Shown here: piece by piece, positions 17,875 to 26,765 of the stretch
How the letters are laid out: the number at the start of each line of letters is the position of its first letter
Position numbering within the stretch: the stretch's first letter is position 1
Assembly (NCBI RefSeq): GCF_026625765.1
Contig: NZ_CP113062.1
Location: 1,674,001-1,738,000 of the forward strand
DNA from: Frigoribacterium sp. SL97
GTDB taxonomy: Bacteria > Actinomycetota > Actinomycetes > Actinomycetales > Microbacteriaceae
DNA: 64,000 nucleotides
Direction of reading: 5' to 3'
Made by a program: the position numbers and the translations under genes
The notes under the pieces: generated by a model
Seen by the model: only the letters and a program-made list of their open reading frames with translations
What the model was told of the DNA's origin: nothing
Database searches by the model: none

Positions 17875-19407
17875 TCAGTGCACCGGGACCGGTGCGTCCA
17901 CGGCGGGCGAGGCCGACGCGTCCACGTCGTCCGACTGCGGGACGCGGCGACGGAACAGCAGGGCCGCGATGACCGCGCCGACCGCGAAGAACCCTGCTCC
18001 CCACCAATACGCCGTGGCGTAGCCGGTCACGGCGGCCTCGGCCGCGACGGCTCCGGTCGCGGGCAGGTGGTCGGCCACGTAGTTCGCGGCCGCGGTCGCC
18101 GCCAGGGTGTTGAGCAGTGCCGTGCCGATCGACCCGCCGACCTGCTGGCTCGTGTTGACCATGGCCGAGGCGACGCCCGCGTGTCCGCGGTCGACGCCGA
18201 GCGTGGCGGTCTGGATCGACGCGGGCATGATCGAGCCCATGCCGAAGCCCAACACCATCAACGCCGGCAGGACGTTGGCGGCGTACATGCTCTCGAGGTC
18301 GAGCCGGGTGAGCAGCAGCATGCCGACCACGCCGAGGGTCATGCCGAACGGCACCATGATCTTGGGCCCGAAGCGCGGCACGAAGATGTTCGTCGACAGC
18401 TGGGCCGCGAGGACGAGCATCGCAATCATGGGCAGGAAGGCCAGGCCGGTCTTGGTCGGCGTGTACCCGAGCGAGGTCTGCAGGTAGTACGTCACGAACA
18501 GGAAGATGCCGAACATGCCCGCACCCGCGATGGTCACCGACGCGTAGGCGGCACCCCGGTTGCGGTCGAGCACGATCGACAGGGGCAGCAGGGGGTGCTC
18601 GGCCCGGCGCTGCCACGCGACGAACGAGGTGAGCAGCACGACGGCCGCCGCCAGGAAGCCCCAGGTCAGCGGCGAGTCCCAGCCCTGTGTCTCGGCGTTC
18701 GAGAAGCCGTAGACGAGCGAGAAGAGCGCGCCGGAGACGAGCAGCGTGCCGGGCACGTCGAGCTTGGGTCGCGGTCCGGTGCGGGTGACGTGCGACACGA
18801 AGATCGCGGCCCCGACGATCGCGACGGCGGCGATGACGACGTTGATGTAGAGGTTCCAGCGCCACGAGGCGTACTGGGTCAGGAACCCGCCGAGGAGCAG
18901 GCCGATGGCCCCGCCGGCACCGGCGATCGCCCCGAACACGCCGAACGCGCGGGCGCGCTCCTTCGGGATCGTGAAGGTGGTGGTCAAGACGGCGAGGGCG
19001 GTGGGGGCGAGCAGGGCGCCGAACGCGCCCTGCAGGGCGCGGGCGAAGACGAGCAGCCCGAAGGTGCCGGCCGCACCGCCGAGGGCCGAGGCGAGGGCGA
19101 AGCCGATCAGGCCGATGATGAACGTGCGCTTGCGGCCGATCAGGTCGCTGACGCGACCGCCGACGAGCAGCAGGCTGCCGAAGGCGAGCGAGTAGGCGGT
19201 GATGATCCACTGCCGGTCACCGTCCGAGAAGCCGAGGTCGGTCTGGGCGGCGGGCAGCGCGATGTTCACGACGGTCGAGTCGAGGACGACCATCAGTTGG
19301 GCGAGGGCGACGGTGGTGAGGGTCCACCAGCGCCGGGACGGCGGCGGGGTGGCAGAGGACGAGGAGGCGCGGGTCGCGCCGTCAGGGGAGGTGGAGGCCT
19401 GAGACAT
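17875..19407 (-). CDS. MFS drug transporter, DHA2 (14-helix) type
   Basis: Proton-coupled multidrug or metabolite exporter of 510 residues. Fourteen hydrophobic spans are visible. The first contains the DHA2 signature LDSTVVNIALP, and the loop motif GRVSDLIGRKR follows helix 2. The N-terminal tail includes the dispersed motif as TRASSSS. The ATG at 19407 follows a GGAGGTGGAGG stretch. It is divergent from a TetR gene 75 bp away, the usual pump/repressor layout, so it is likely derepressed by a ligand of that regulator. The substrate is unknown. Confidence 0.9.
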   Translation of the reverse strand: MSQASTSPDGATRASSSSATPPPSRRWWTLTTVALAQLMVVLDSTVVNIALPAAQTDLGFSDGDRQWIITAYSLAFGSLLLVGGRVSDLIGRKRTFIIGLIGFALASALGGAAGTFGLLVFARALQGAFGALLAPTALAVLTTTFTIPKERARAFGVFGAIAGAGGAIGLLLGGFLTQYASWRWNLYINVVIAAVAIVGAAIFVSHVTRTGPRPKLDVPGTLLVSGALFSLVYGFSNAETQGWDSPLTWGFLAAAVVLLTSFVAWQRRAEHPLLPLSIVLDRNRGAAYASVTIAGAGMFGIFLFVTYYLQTSLGYTPTKTGLAFLPMIAMLVLAAQLSTNIFVPRFGPKIMVPFGMTLGVVGMLLLTRLDLESMYAANVLPALMVLGFGMGSIMPASIQTATLGVDRGHAGVASAMVNTSQQVGGSIGTALLNTLAATAAANYVADHLPATGAVAAEAAVTGYATAYWWGAGFFAVGAVIAALLFRRRVPQSDDVDASASPAVDAPVPVH

Positions 19408-19427
19408 GAGCGCGAGCATATACGAGT

Positions 19428-19461
19428 CTCGCGAGTTTCGGATACAGGCAGTTTCGTAAAC
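19428..19461. promoter_or_regulatory. Candidate TetR operator(s) in the pump/regulator divergent gap
   Basis: The 75-bp gap is unusually AT-rich for this genome. It holds the palindromes CTCGCGAG (19428-19435) and GTTTCGTAAAC (19451-19461), plus a TATACG stretch that may be a -10 element for the pump gene. Placement suggests autoregulation. Confidence 0.45.
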
Positions 19462-19482
19462 ATCCGAGGTAGAGTCGCCCCC

Positions 19483-20139
19483 ATGACCGACAGGGAAGGC
19501 GTGGCGACGACGCCCGCCGAGACCGACCCCGCGACCCCCTCGCGACCGGGTCGCAAGCGCGACCACAGCCGCGACCCCGAGATCCTCCGGTGCACCATCG
19601 ACGTGCTCGCCGAGACCGGTTTCGAGGGCATGACCATCGAGATGGTGGCCGCGCGCGCCAAGGCCGGCAAGGCCACGCTCTACCGTCGCTGGGCCTCGAA
19701 GGGCGAGCTCGTCGTCGACGCGGTGGCCTGCCTCAAGCAGGGGGCCGTCGACCTCGACGGCCTGCCCGACACCGGCACGCTGCGCGGAGACCTCCTGGCG
19801 ATGATCAAGCCGCACAGCATTGACGACGCCGAGAAGAAGATGCGGGTCATGGCGGGCGTCGTGACGATGCTCTCGACCACGCCCGAGCTGGCCGAGGCCG
19901 TCGACGCCGCGATCGTCCAACCCCGTGCCGAGGCCAACCGCCTGCTGCTGCGCCGCGCCCTCGAGCGAGGCGAGATCGCGGCCGACACCGACATCGAGGC
20001 ACTCGCCCTCGTCACCCCGTCGATGGTGTCGTACCGGGTGCTCGTCCTCCGGAAGCCCGTCGACCGCGACTACCTCGTCGGGCTCATCGACGGCGTGCTG
20101 CTGCCCGCCGCGGGGGTGCGCCAGACCGCTCGGGTCTGA
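19483..20139 (+). CDS. TetR-family transcriptional regulator
   Basis: Likely repressor of the divergent MFS pump. After a polar N-terminal tail, the helix-turn-helix runs about residues 36-80 (AETGFEGMTIEMVAARAKAG, then KATLYRRWASKGELV), a canonical TetR DNA-binding domain. The C-terminal part resembles the ligand-binding domain seen beside DHA2 pumps. Its 218 residues are normal. The ATG at 19483 is the only good start before the motif. A hairpin follows the stop. Confidence 0.88.
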   Translation: MTDREGVATTPAETDPATPSRPGRKRDHSRDPEILRCTIDVLAETGFEGMTIEMVAARAKAGKATLYRRWASKGELVVDAVACLKQGAVDLDGLPDTGTLRGDLLAMIKPHSIDDAEKKMRVMAGVVTMLSTTPELAEAVDAAIVQPRAEANRLLLRRALERGEIAADTDIEALALVTPSMVSYRVLVLRKPVDRDYLVGLIDGVLLPAAGVRQTARV

Positions 20140-20142
20140 CTC

Positions 20143-20161
20143 CGCGGCCGACGGGGCCGCG
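20143..20161 (+). terminator. Hairpin after the TetR gene
   Basis: CGCGGCC and GGCCGCG are separated by 5 bases, four bases past the TetR stop, and overlap a dispersed-motif copy at 20159. Confidence 0.5.
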
Positions 20162-20236
20162 CCTCCTCGTGACCCGTTCATGTGAAATCCTCATGAAGAG
20201 GCGGGCAGAACCGGGCCACGCCCGTACTGTGCAGGC

Positions 20237-22771
20237 ATGAGCGCAGAGCTGACGCTGGGGGCGGAAGAAGAACTGCACCTGATCGACCTCGAGACGGGGC
20301 GTCTGTCGGCCAGGGCGCCGCACCTCCTCGCCCGGCTGCCTGCCGACCGCTACGGGGCCGAACTGCAGCGCACCACGATCGAGACCAACGTCCCGGTCGT
20401 GACCACGCTCGACGACCTGCGGCGTGAGATCCTGACCCTCCGTCGGGACCTCGTCGAGGTGACGACCGCCGAGGGGCTCGCCATCGGCGCCGTCGGCACG
20501 GCCCCGCGCAGCGAGGTCGCCGACTTCGAACTGACCACGACCGGGCGCTACGGGCGCATGCACGAGCAGTACCGCCTGCTCGTCGACGAGCAGCTGATCT
20601 GCGGCCTGCAGATCCACGTGGGCGTCGCCGACCGCGACCTCGCCGTGGACGTCGCCGGGCGGATCGCCCCGGTGCTGCCCGCCCTGCTCGCCCTGAGCGC
20701 CAGCTCGCCCTACCTCAACGGGCAGGACACCGGTTACGCGAGCACCCGCTCGCTCATCTGGCAACGGTGGCCGAGCGCCGGGGCGACCGGCCCGATGGCC
20801 GACGCCGCCGAGTACGACCAGCTGCTCGCCGACCTCATCGGGTCGGGCGTGATCGCCGACAGCGGCATGGCCTACTTCGACGTCCGGCCCTCGAGCCACG
20901 CGCCCACCCTCGAGCTGCGCACCTGCGACGCCTGCCCGCTGGTCGACGACGCGGTGCTGATCGCCGGCCTCTACCGCGCCGCGGTGCGCCGGGCCGAGAC
21001 GGACGTCGAGGCCGGCCGCCCCGCCCGGCACCGGGCGGCGCCGCTGCACCGGGCCGCGATGTGGCAGGCGGCGCGCAGCGGGCTCGCCGGCGAGCTGCTC
21101 GACCTCGAGCAGCACCCCTCGCGGTTGCCCGCGGCCGAGGCCGTCCGGCAGCTCGTGACCCGGCTGCGGCCACAACTCGAGGAGTTCGGCGACTGGCAGA
21201 CCGTGTCCGACCTCGCCGAGGCCACGCTCGCCCGGGGCAACTCGGCCGACCGGCAGCGCGCCGCCTTCGCCGAGAGGGGACGGCTCGACGACGTGGTCGA
21301 CCTGGTCGTCCGCGAGACGCACGGCCCCGCCGCCGGGCTCGACGACCCGGCGCCGACCCTCGTGGGGTACCGGTTCCGTGCCGGCGACGAGGCGATCGGC
21401 CCGGGACTCCACCCCCGCCCGGCCTACCGGGACGTCGCCGGCTTCTTCCAGCAGCTCGGCGCGACGGAGGCCCGCGCCCGCGCCGTCGCGCGGGACGCCT
21501 GGTGCGAGCGGGCCGGTCTCGGGTTCGGCGTCGGCGGCGACCACCGGGCGTTCCACTGCGACCTCGTGCCCCGCATCGTCACGCGGCACGAGTGGAGCCG
21601 CCTCGAGGCCGGCCTGACCCAGCGCGCCCGGGCGATCGAGGCGTTCCTCCGCGACGCCTACGGTGAGCGCCGGGTCGTCGCGGACGGCGTGCTGACCCAC
21701 GAGCAGGTCGTCGGCGCGGCGGGGTGGCGGACCGAGGCCACCCGGCTGCCCGCGGATGCCGTGCGCGCGGCGGTGCAGGGTTTCGACCTCGTGCGCGACG
21801 AGCTCGGTGACTGGCGCGTGCTCGAGGACAACGTCCGGGCACCGAGCGGGGCCGCGTTCTCGATCGCGGTGCGACGGCTGCTCGACGAGGTGGTGCCGGA
21901 CGCTCCGCGGCCGGCGGGGCTGCTCGACCCGACGAGCGTGTTCTCGGTGCTGAGGGCGAGGCTGCTGGCGCACACCGCGCCTCCTCGGGGCGGGGGCGAG
22001 CCGGTCGGCGCGCTCCTCAGCGAGGGCCCCGCGAGCCCGGCCTGGTACGAGCACCGTACCCTCGCCGAGGGCGCGGGGCTGCTGCTGCTGCAGGCCGACG
22101 ACGTCGAGGTCCGGGAGGCGCGGGTCGTCGACCGCAGGACCGGCGCCGTCGTCGACGCGCTCTACCTGCGGCTCGACCGCGAGCTGGTCGACGTGCACGC
22201 GCCGCACGACCCGTTGCTCGGCGAGCACCTGATGGACGTGGCGGCGGCGGGCGGCGTCGTGCTCGCCAACGCCCCCGGCAACGGGCTGGTCGACGACAAG
22301 GCGATGTACTGCGCGGTACCCGACCTCATCTGGTACTACCTGGGCGAGCGTCCGCTGCTCGAGTCGGTGCCGACCTACCGGACGGGCGACCCGGCCGAGC
22401 GGCTCGCGGTGCTCGACCGGGTGGGCGAGCTCGTCACGAAGCCGGTCGACGGCGAGGGGGGTCGCGGCGTCCTGATCGGCCCCTCGGCCAGCGCGGCGGT
22501 CGTGGCCGAGCGTCGGGCCGAGATCGCCCGGGACCCGTCCGGCTGGGTCGCGCAGGAGGTGGTGACGTTGTCGTCGCACCCGACCCTGACCCCGACCGGG
22601 CTGCAGCCCCGGCACGTCGACCTCCGCTGCTTCGTGTACCTCACCGGCACCGGGGCGGGTGAGAGCGTGCTCGCCGACCTGGCTCTGACCCGCGTGGCGC
22701 CCGAGGGCAGCATGATCGTCAACTCGTCGCAGGGCGGGGGCGCGAAGGACACCTGGATCGTGGGCGTCTGA
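20237..22771 (+). CDS. Carboxylate-amine ligase (GCS2/YbdK) fused to circularly permuted ATP-grasp protein
   Basis: An 844-residue two-enzyme fusion. Residues 1-360 are a glutamate-cysteine ligase family 2 (YbdK-like) domain with GAEEELHLID at the start, then QIHVGV and LELRTCDACP. Residues about 375-844 are a type 2 circularly permuted ATP-grasp domain with RVLEDNVRAPSG, VLANAPGNGLVDDKAMY, KPVDGEGGRGV and the terminal SSQGGGAKDTWIV. Both halves form amide bonds using ATP, so the product is probably a peptide-like small molecule; neither substrate is known. The ATG at 20237 has a weak ribosome site. It is monocistronic. Confidence 0.87.
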   Translation: MSAELTLGAEEELHLIDLETGRLSARAPHLLARLPADRYGAELQRTTIETNVPVVTTLDDLRREILTLRRDLVEVTTAEGLAIGAVGTAPRSEVADFELTTTGRYGRMHEQYRLLVDEQLICGLQIHVGVADRDLAVDVAGRIAPVLPALLALSASSPYLNGQDTGYASTRSLIWQRWPSAGATGPMADAAEYDQLLADLIGSGVIADSGMAYFDVRPSSHAPTLELRTCDACPLVDDAVLIAGLYRAAVRRAETDVEAGRPARHRAAPLHRAAMWQAARSGLAGELLDLEQHPSRLPAAEAVRQLVTRLRPQLEEFGDWQTVSDLAEATLARGNSADRQRAAFAERGRLDDVVDLVVRETHGPAAGLDDPAPTLVGYRFRAGDEAIGPGLHPRPAYRDVAGFFQQLGATEARARAVARDAWCERAGLGFGVGGDHRAFHCDLVPRIVTRHEWSRLEAGLTQRARAIEAFLRDAYGERRVVADGVLTHEQVVGAAGWRTEATRLPADAVRAAVQGFDLVRDELGDWRVLEDNVRAPSGAAFSIAVRRLLDEVVPDAPRPAGLLDPTSVFSVLRARLLAHTAPPRGGGEPVGALLSEGPASPAWYEHRTLAEGAGLLLLQADDVEVREARVVDRRTGAVVDALYLRLDRELVDVHAPHDPLLGEHLMDVAAAGGVVLANAPGNGLVDDKAMYCAVPDLIWYYLGERPLLESVPTYRTGDPAERLAVLDRVGELVTKPVDGEGGRGVLIGPSASAAVVAERRAEIARDPSGWVAQEVVTLSSHPTLTPTGLQPRHVDLRCFVYLTGTGAGESVLADLALTRVAPEGSMIVNSSQGGGAKDTWIVGV

Positions 22772-22823
22772 CCCGTCGGCGCCCCCGAGGGAGGCGCGGT
22801 GTCGGCCCGTGCCCCGTCACCGG

Positions 22824-23180
22824 TCAGAAGGGCCCGGCGGCCTTCGCGATCGCCTCGAACAGGGCGGTCGTGTCGTCGTCGCGGCGCTTGACCGACGTGC
22901 CGATCGTGCCGCCGGGGGAGTGGACCTCGGCCGAGACCCGGCTGCCCTTGTCGGACGCCGCGAAGTCGAGCCTCACGGTGTCCGTGCCGCTGGCCGACGC
23001 CGACCGACGCAGAAGCGTGGCCCCCGTCTCGTCGGCGTCGCCCAACGAGAACGTGGGGCTCGCCTGCAGTGCTCGACGCACGAGGCCGGGCAGCATCGCC
23101 ACCGGCAGCTTCAGGTCGAGCGTCGCCCGGGTCACCTCGGGGTCGCCTCGGACGATCTGGGGTCCACGCGTGTCGGCCAT
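22824..23180 (-). CDS. Conserved hypothetical protein, 118 aa
   Basis: No family named with confidence. The sequence reads as a small alpha/beta protein (VTRATLDLKLPVAMLPGLVRRALQ, then alternating beta-like strands such as DTVRLDFAAS and RVSAEVHSPGG). There is no signal or membrane segment. The ATG at 23180 is the last good start; longer frames upstream are Arg/Gly shadow. It converges on the ligase fusion, with one AGGGAGGCGCGG element between them. Confidence 0.55.
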   Translation of the reverse strand: MADTRGPQIVRGDPEVTRATLDLKLPVAMLPGLVRRALQASPTFSLGDADETGATLLRRSASASGTDTVRLDFAASDKGSRVSAEVHSPGGTIGTSVKRRDDDTTALFEAIAKAAGPF

Positions 23181-23326
23181 GGTCGGAGCGTAGTGCCGAC
23201 GGACGGCTCCGTCGATCACCTGGGGCGCGCGACGCCGTCGCTGCCACCGCGGAGCCGCGGCGGGGTCGCAGCGGGCACCGCTGCCGCACCCGGGCCTCAC
23301 CCGGCCGGCCGCCCTACGCTGGACCG

Positions 23327-24094
23327 ATGCCGAGCCCCGACCCCTCCGACCCCCGCCGTCCGTCGAGCCGTCGCGGCCCGTCGGGCACCGCAGCACTCAC
23401 CTGGGGAGTCGTGCTGCTCGCGATCGCCGTCGTCGGGTCGCCGATCGGCGCGTCGGTGCTGCTCGTCGGGCTCGTGGCGCCCGGTCGGCAGTCGTCCGTC
23501 GACGTCGTGGTCGCCCTCGCCGTGGTCGCCGTCCTCGTCGCCGGCGGCATCGTGCTCGTGAGGATCGGTCTGGGACAGCGCCGTCGAGCCCGGCTCGAGA
23601 AGGTCGTCGACCGGGCGGCCCCGCCGGCGGGACCGACGCCGGTGACGCGGCCCGCGCCTCCTCGGGTGGCTCCCGGCAGCGCGGCACCGGTCGTCGTGCC
23701 GCCCCCTGTGGTCGACGCGACGCCGGTGCGGACCACGGCCGTCGTGGTCGACGACCCGGTCGCCCTGTGGCGCTCGGCGTTCCGACTCGAGGCCTGGTGG
23801 TTCGTGGACCGCGGCACGGCCGGGGCCTCGAGGCCCTTCGCCGTCGTGGACGAGGGCACCCCGACCCTGCTCGCCTTCACCTCGCCCGAGCGTGCCCGGG
23901 ACGCCGCCCTCGCCCGCGGCCTCGACGCGTCGTCGGCCGACCGGCTGGTCTGGCGCGCGCCCGCCGACTTCGTGGCCGACGTCGGCACCTACACGCGTGC
24001 CGGGTTGAGGCGTCTCGCCCTCGACCCCGACCAGCACGGGGCATCCGGCACCCTCGCGGCGCTGCCCGAGATCGCGCGGCTCGTCCGGCGCTGA
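23327..24094 (+). CDS. Hypothetical membrane protein, 255 aa
   Basis: No function recognised. A short basic N terminus precedes two hydrophobic spans (about 22-47 and 57-80), then a Pro/Ala/Val-rich linker of about 60 residues carrying one dispersed-motif copy. The C-terminal globular part of about 120 residues is rich in Trp and charged residues (ALWRSAFRLEAWWFVDRG). The ATG at 23327 is used. The topology suggests an anchored cytoplasmic domain. It converges on the response regulator gene with a 21-bp gap. Confidence 0.6.
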   Translation: MPSPDPSDPRRPSSRRGPSGTAALTWGVVLLAIAVVGSPIGASVLLVGLVAPGRQSSVDVVVALAVVAVLVAGGIVLVRIGLGQRRRARLEKVVDRAAPPAGPTPVTRPAPPRVAPGSAAPVVVPPPVVDATPVRTTAVVVDDPVALWRSAFRLEAWWFVDRGTAGASRPFAVVDEGTPTLLAFTSPERARDAALARGLDASSADRLVWRAPADFVADVGTYTRAGLRRLALDPDQHGASGTLAALPEIARLVRR

Positions 24095-24115
24095 CCCGCA
24101 GGACAGGCCGTCCGC

Positions 24116-24829
24116 TCAGTTCCAGCGGTAGCCGTGCTCGGGTCGGCCCGGGCTGCCGTACCGGGGCTCGCGGGTCGCCGCCCCCGTGTCGGCGAGGTGC
24201 TCGAGGTACCGGCGGGCGGTCACCCGCGACACCCCGGCGGCGTCCGCCACCTCGCCCGCGGACGGCGATCCGCCGCGACGCAGCACCGCCACGACCTGCT
24301 CGAGCGTGGCCGGTGCGAGGCCCTTGGCCAGCGTCGGTGCCGATGCCCGGCGCAGGGTGGCGAACCCCGAGTCGACGTCCGACTGGGTCACTTGTCCCTG
24401 CCCGGTCGCCAGCGACTCGCGGAACGCCCGGTAGGCCCCGAGCCGGTCGGCGAACGTCGCGAAGGTGAACGGCTTGATCAGGTACTGGACGATGCCGAGC
24501 GACACCGCGGTCCGCACGACGGAGGCGTCCCGCACGGCCGTGATCGCGATGACGTCGACGCTCGACCCCGCCGCCCGCAGGGCCCGGCAGAGCTGCAGAC
24601 CGTGCGTGTCGGGCAGGTTCATGTCGAGCAGCACGAGGTCGAGACCGCGCCCGTGGGGGCCGCCGAGCGCGCGGACCGCGTCGAGGGTCTCGCGTCCGTC
24701 CCGCGCCCGGCCGACCACCTCGAAGCCGTCCAGCCGGTCGAGGTACGCGACGTGCGCCTCCGCGGTCAGGGGCTCGTCCTCGACGACGAGCACGCGGACC
24801 GGGTCGACGGACGAGGAGGCGCCGGTCAC
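24116..24829 (-). CDS. Response regulator, CitB/DcuR type
   Basis: Receives phosphate from the adjacent sensor kinase and controls transcription. The receiver domain covers residues 1-125: acidic pocket VEDE near 17-20, phospho-acceptor D69 in LLDMNLPD, and the conserved Lys in LIKPF near 118. The C-terminal helix-turn-helix (SAGEVADAAGVSRVTARRYLEHL) is as in DcuR/CitB. The GTG at 24829 overlaps the kinase stop (GTGA). The likely target is the divergent dicarboxylate carrier at 26766. Confidence 0.9.
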   Translation of the reverse strand: MTGASSSVDPVRVLVVEDEPLTAEAHVAYLDRLDGFEVVGRARDGRETLDAVRALGGPHGRGLDLVLLDMNLPDTHGLQLCRALRAAGSSVDVIAITAVRDASVVRTAVSLGIVQYLIKPFTFATFADRLGAYRAFRESLATGQGQVTQSDVDSGFATLRRASAPTLAKGLAPATLEQVVAVLRRGGSPSAGEVADAAGVSRVTARRYLEHLADTGAATREPRYGSPGRPEHGYRWN

Positions 24830-26592
24830 GACCGCACCCCACCCCGACGTCGGGCGGTGGTGTCGACGTCGTCCGGCCGCCGGTCGGGCAGCAGCACCGA
24901 GAAGGTGGTCCCGTCGGGTCCCGTGGAGACGTCGAGCCGACCGCCGACCCGACCCACGGCCTGGCGGACGAGCGCGAGGCCGATGCCCCGTCCGCCCGCC
25001 GACGTCGGCTTGGTGCTGAACCCCCGCCGGAAGGCGAGCTCGACGTCGTCGAGCCCCGGACCGTCGTCCTCGACGTCGAGCTGGACGCCGCCCTCGACCC
25101 GGGCGACGGTCACCTCGACCCGGGGCGGACGGGCCGGGCGGCCGGTGGGATCGGGGGAGGGGGCCGGGGCGTCGAGGGTCGGGGCGACCGCGTCGAAAGC
25201 GTTGTCGACGAGGTTGCCCAGGATCGTGACGAGGTCCCCGGGCTCGACGTCGATCGTCCCCAGGTCGGGCTCGACGTCGACGCGCAGGTCGATCGACCGT
25301 TCGCGGGCCTGCGCCGCCTTCCCGAGCAGCAGGGCGGCGAGCGTCGGCTCGTCGATCGAGGCCACGACCCGGTCGGCGAGCCGCTGGCCGAGGTCGAGCT
25401 CGTCGGCCGCGAACCGGAGGGCCTCGTCGCCACGCCCGAGCTCGATCAGCGACACGATCGTGTGCAACCGGTTCGAGAACTCGTGGGTCTGCGAGCGCAG
25501 CGCGTCCGAGAGGGTGCGCATGGTCTCGACCTCGCCGGTGAGGTGGGTGAGCTCGGTGTGGTCGCGCAGGGTCGTCACGGTCCCGAGCGTGCGGCGGGAG
25601 CGCGGGCGGGTGGCGCCGGTGACCGGTGCCGCGCCTCCTGACGGTGTCGCGCCTCCTCGTCCGGTCGAGGGCGACGGGTGGGACGGGCCCTCGGTGGGTT
25701 CGGTGACCTCCTGGTTCACGACCAGCACGCGGTCGTCGGTCACGTGCACCTCGTCGGAGGCGCGGCGTCCGGAGGCGAGCAGCTCGCGGAGCGAGTCGGG
25801 CAGCTGCAGGTCGGTCAGCGGGACGGGAGCGGCGATGCCCCCGGGCGGCAGGTCGAGCAGCTCGGCCGCCTGGTCGTTGTAGAGCGTCAGTCGGCCGCGG
25901 TCGTCGACGAGCACGAGACCCTCGCGCACGGAGTGCAGCACGCCCTCGTAGTACGCGAACATCCGGGCGAGTTCCTCCGGACCGCGGCCCCAGGTCACCC
26001 GCCGCAGGTACCGGCTGAGCAGCCACGAGACGACGCCGCCGAGCACCACGGTCGCCCCGGCGGCCGCGAACACGAGCGGCAGCCGCTCACCGACCGACTG
26101 CGTGATGGTGTCGACCGTGACCCCGGCCGACACGAGGGCGACGACCTCGCCGTCGCCCTCGATCGGCACGACCGCGCGCACCGACGGGCCGAGGGTGCCG
26201 GCGTAGGTCTCGGTGAACGACTCCCCGCGGAGGGCCGGGGCGATCGTGCCGACGAACGGGCGGCCGATCTCGTCGGGGTCGGGGTGCGTCAGGCGCGTGC
26301 GGTCGGGCCGCATGATGGTGACGAAGTCGGTCGACGTGTCGCTCATCAGGGCCACGGCGTAGGGCTGCAGACGGGCGCTCGGGTCGGACGTCCCCATCGC
26401 GTCGACGACGTACGGGTTGTCGGCGATCGAGGTGGCGAGCGCCAGGCAGGCCCGTGCCGCCGAGCGATCGGCGTCGTCGCGGGCCGACCGGATCGTCCAG
26501 GCCGTCGCCAGCAGGGTCACGGCGACGACGAAGACCACGAGCAGGGCGAACAGCCGGGTGGCGATGCTCCACCGGGTGGGGTCGACGGTCAT
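24826..26592 (-). CDS. Sensor histidine kinase, CitA/DcuS type
   Basis: Membrane sensor of an external carboxylate. TM1 is near residues 14-34 and a periplasmic PAS-like sensor spans about 35-175, followed by TM2 near 178-198 and a cytoplasmic PAS domain (VREGLVLVDDRGRL). The H-box is QTHEFSNRLH, with N box DNAFDAV, DDGPGL and GGRGIGLALV. The PAS domain contains an unusual Gly/Pro/Ser-rich insertion bearing two copies of the dispersed GCGCCTCCT motif. The start is the ATG at 26592. It forms an operon with the response regulator. Confidence 0.9.
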   Translation of the reverse strand: MTVDPTRWSIATRLFALLVVFVVAVTLLATAWTIRSARDDADRSAARACLALATSIADNPYVVDAMGTSDPSARLQPYAVALMSDTSTDFVTIMRPDRTRLTHPDPDEIGRPFVGTIAPALRGESFTETYAGTLGPSVRAVVPIEGDGEVVALVSAGVTVDTITQSVGERLPLVFAAAGATVVLGGVVSWLLSRYLRRVTWGRGPEELARMFAYYEGVLHSVREGLVLVDDRGRLTLYNDQAAELLDLPPGGIAAPVPLTDLQLPDSLRELLASGRRASDEVHVTDDRVLVVNQEVTEPTEGPSHPSPSTGRGGATPSGGAAPVTGATRPRSRRTLGTVTTLRDHTELTHLTGEVETMRTLSDALRSQTHEFSNRLHTIVSLIELGRGDEALRFAADELDLGQRLADRVVASIDEPTLAALLLGKAAQARERSIDLRVDVEPDLGTIDVEPGDLVTILGNLVDNAFDAVAPTLDAPAPSPDPTGRPARPPRVEVTVARVEGGVQLDVEDDGPGLDDVELAFRRGFSTKPTSAGGRGIGLALVRQAVGRVGGRLDVSTGPDGTTFSVLLPDRRPDDVDTTARRRGGVRS

Positions 26593-26765
26593 CTCGGGCG
26601 GGCTCCTCGCTGCGCTGCGGCCGGGGTCCATCATGACGCACCACCGGCGCGACCAGTATGACCACAACGTCGACGCCCACCCGGCGACCGGCGAGAGTCG
26701 CGGCGACGAACCCCGCACGACCGTCGACGACGACGCCGCCGGTCACGAGCTCGAGGAAGACCCCC

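Noticed and set aside
20084..22615. An 843-codon minus-strand frame opposite the ligase fusion
   Set aside because: No recognisable domains; the plus-strand frame is fully accounted for by two domains.
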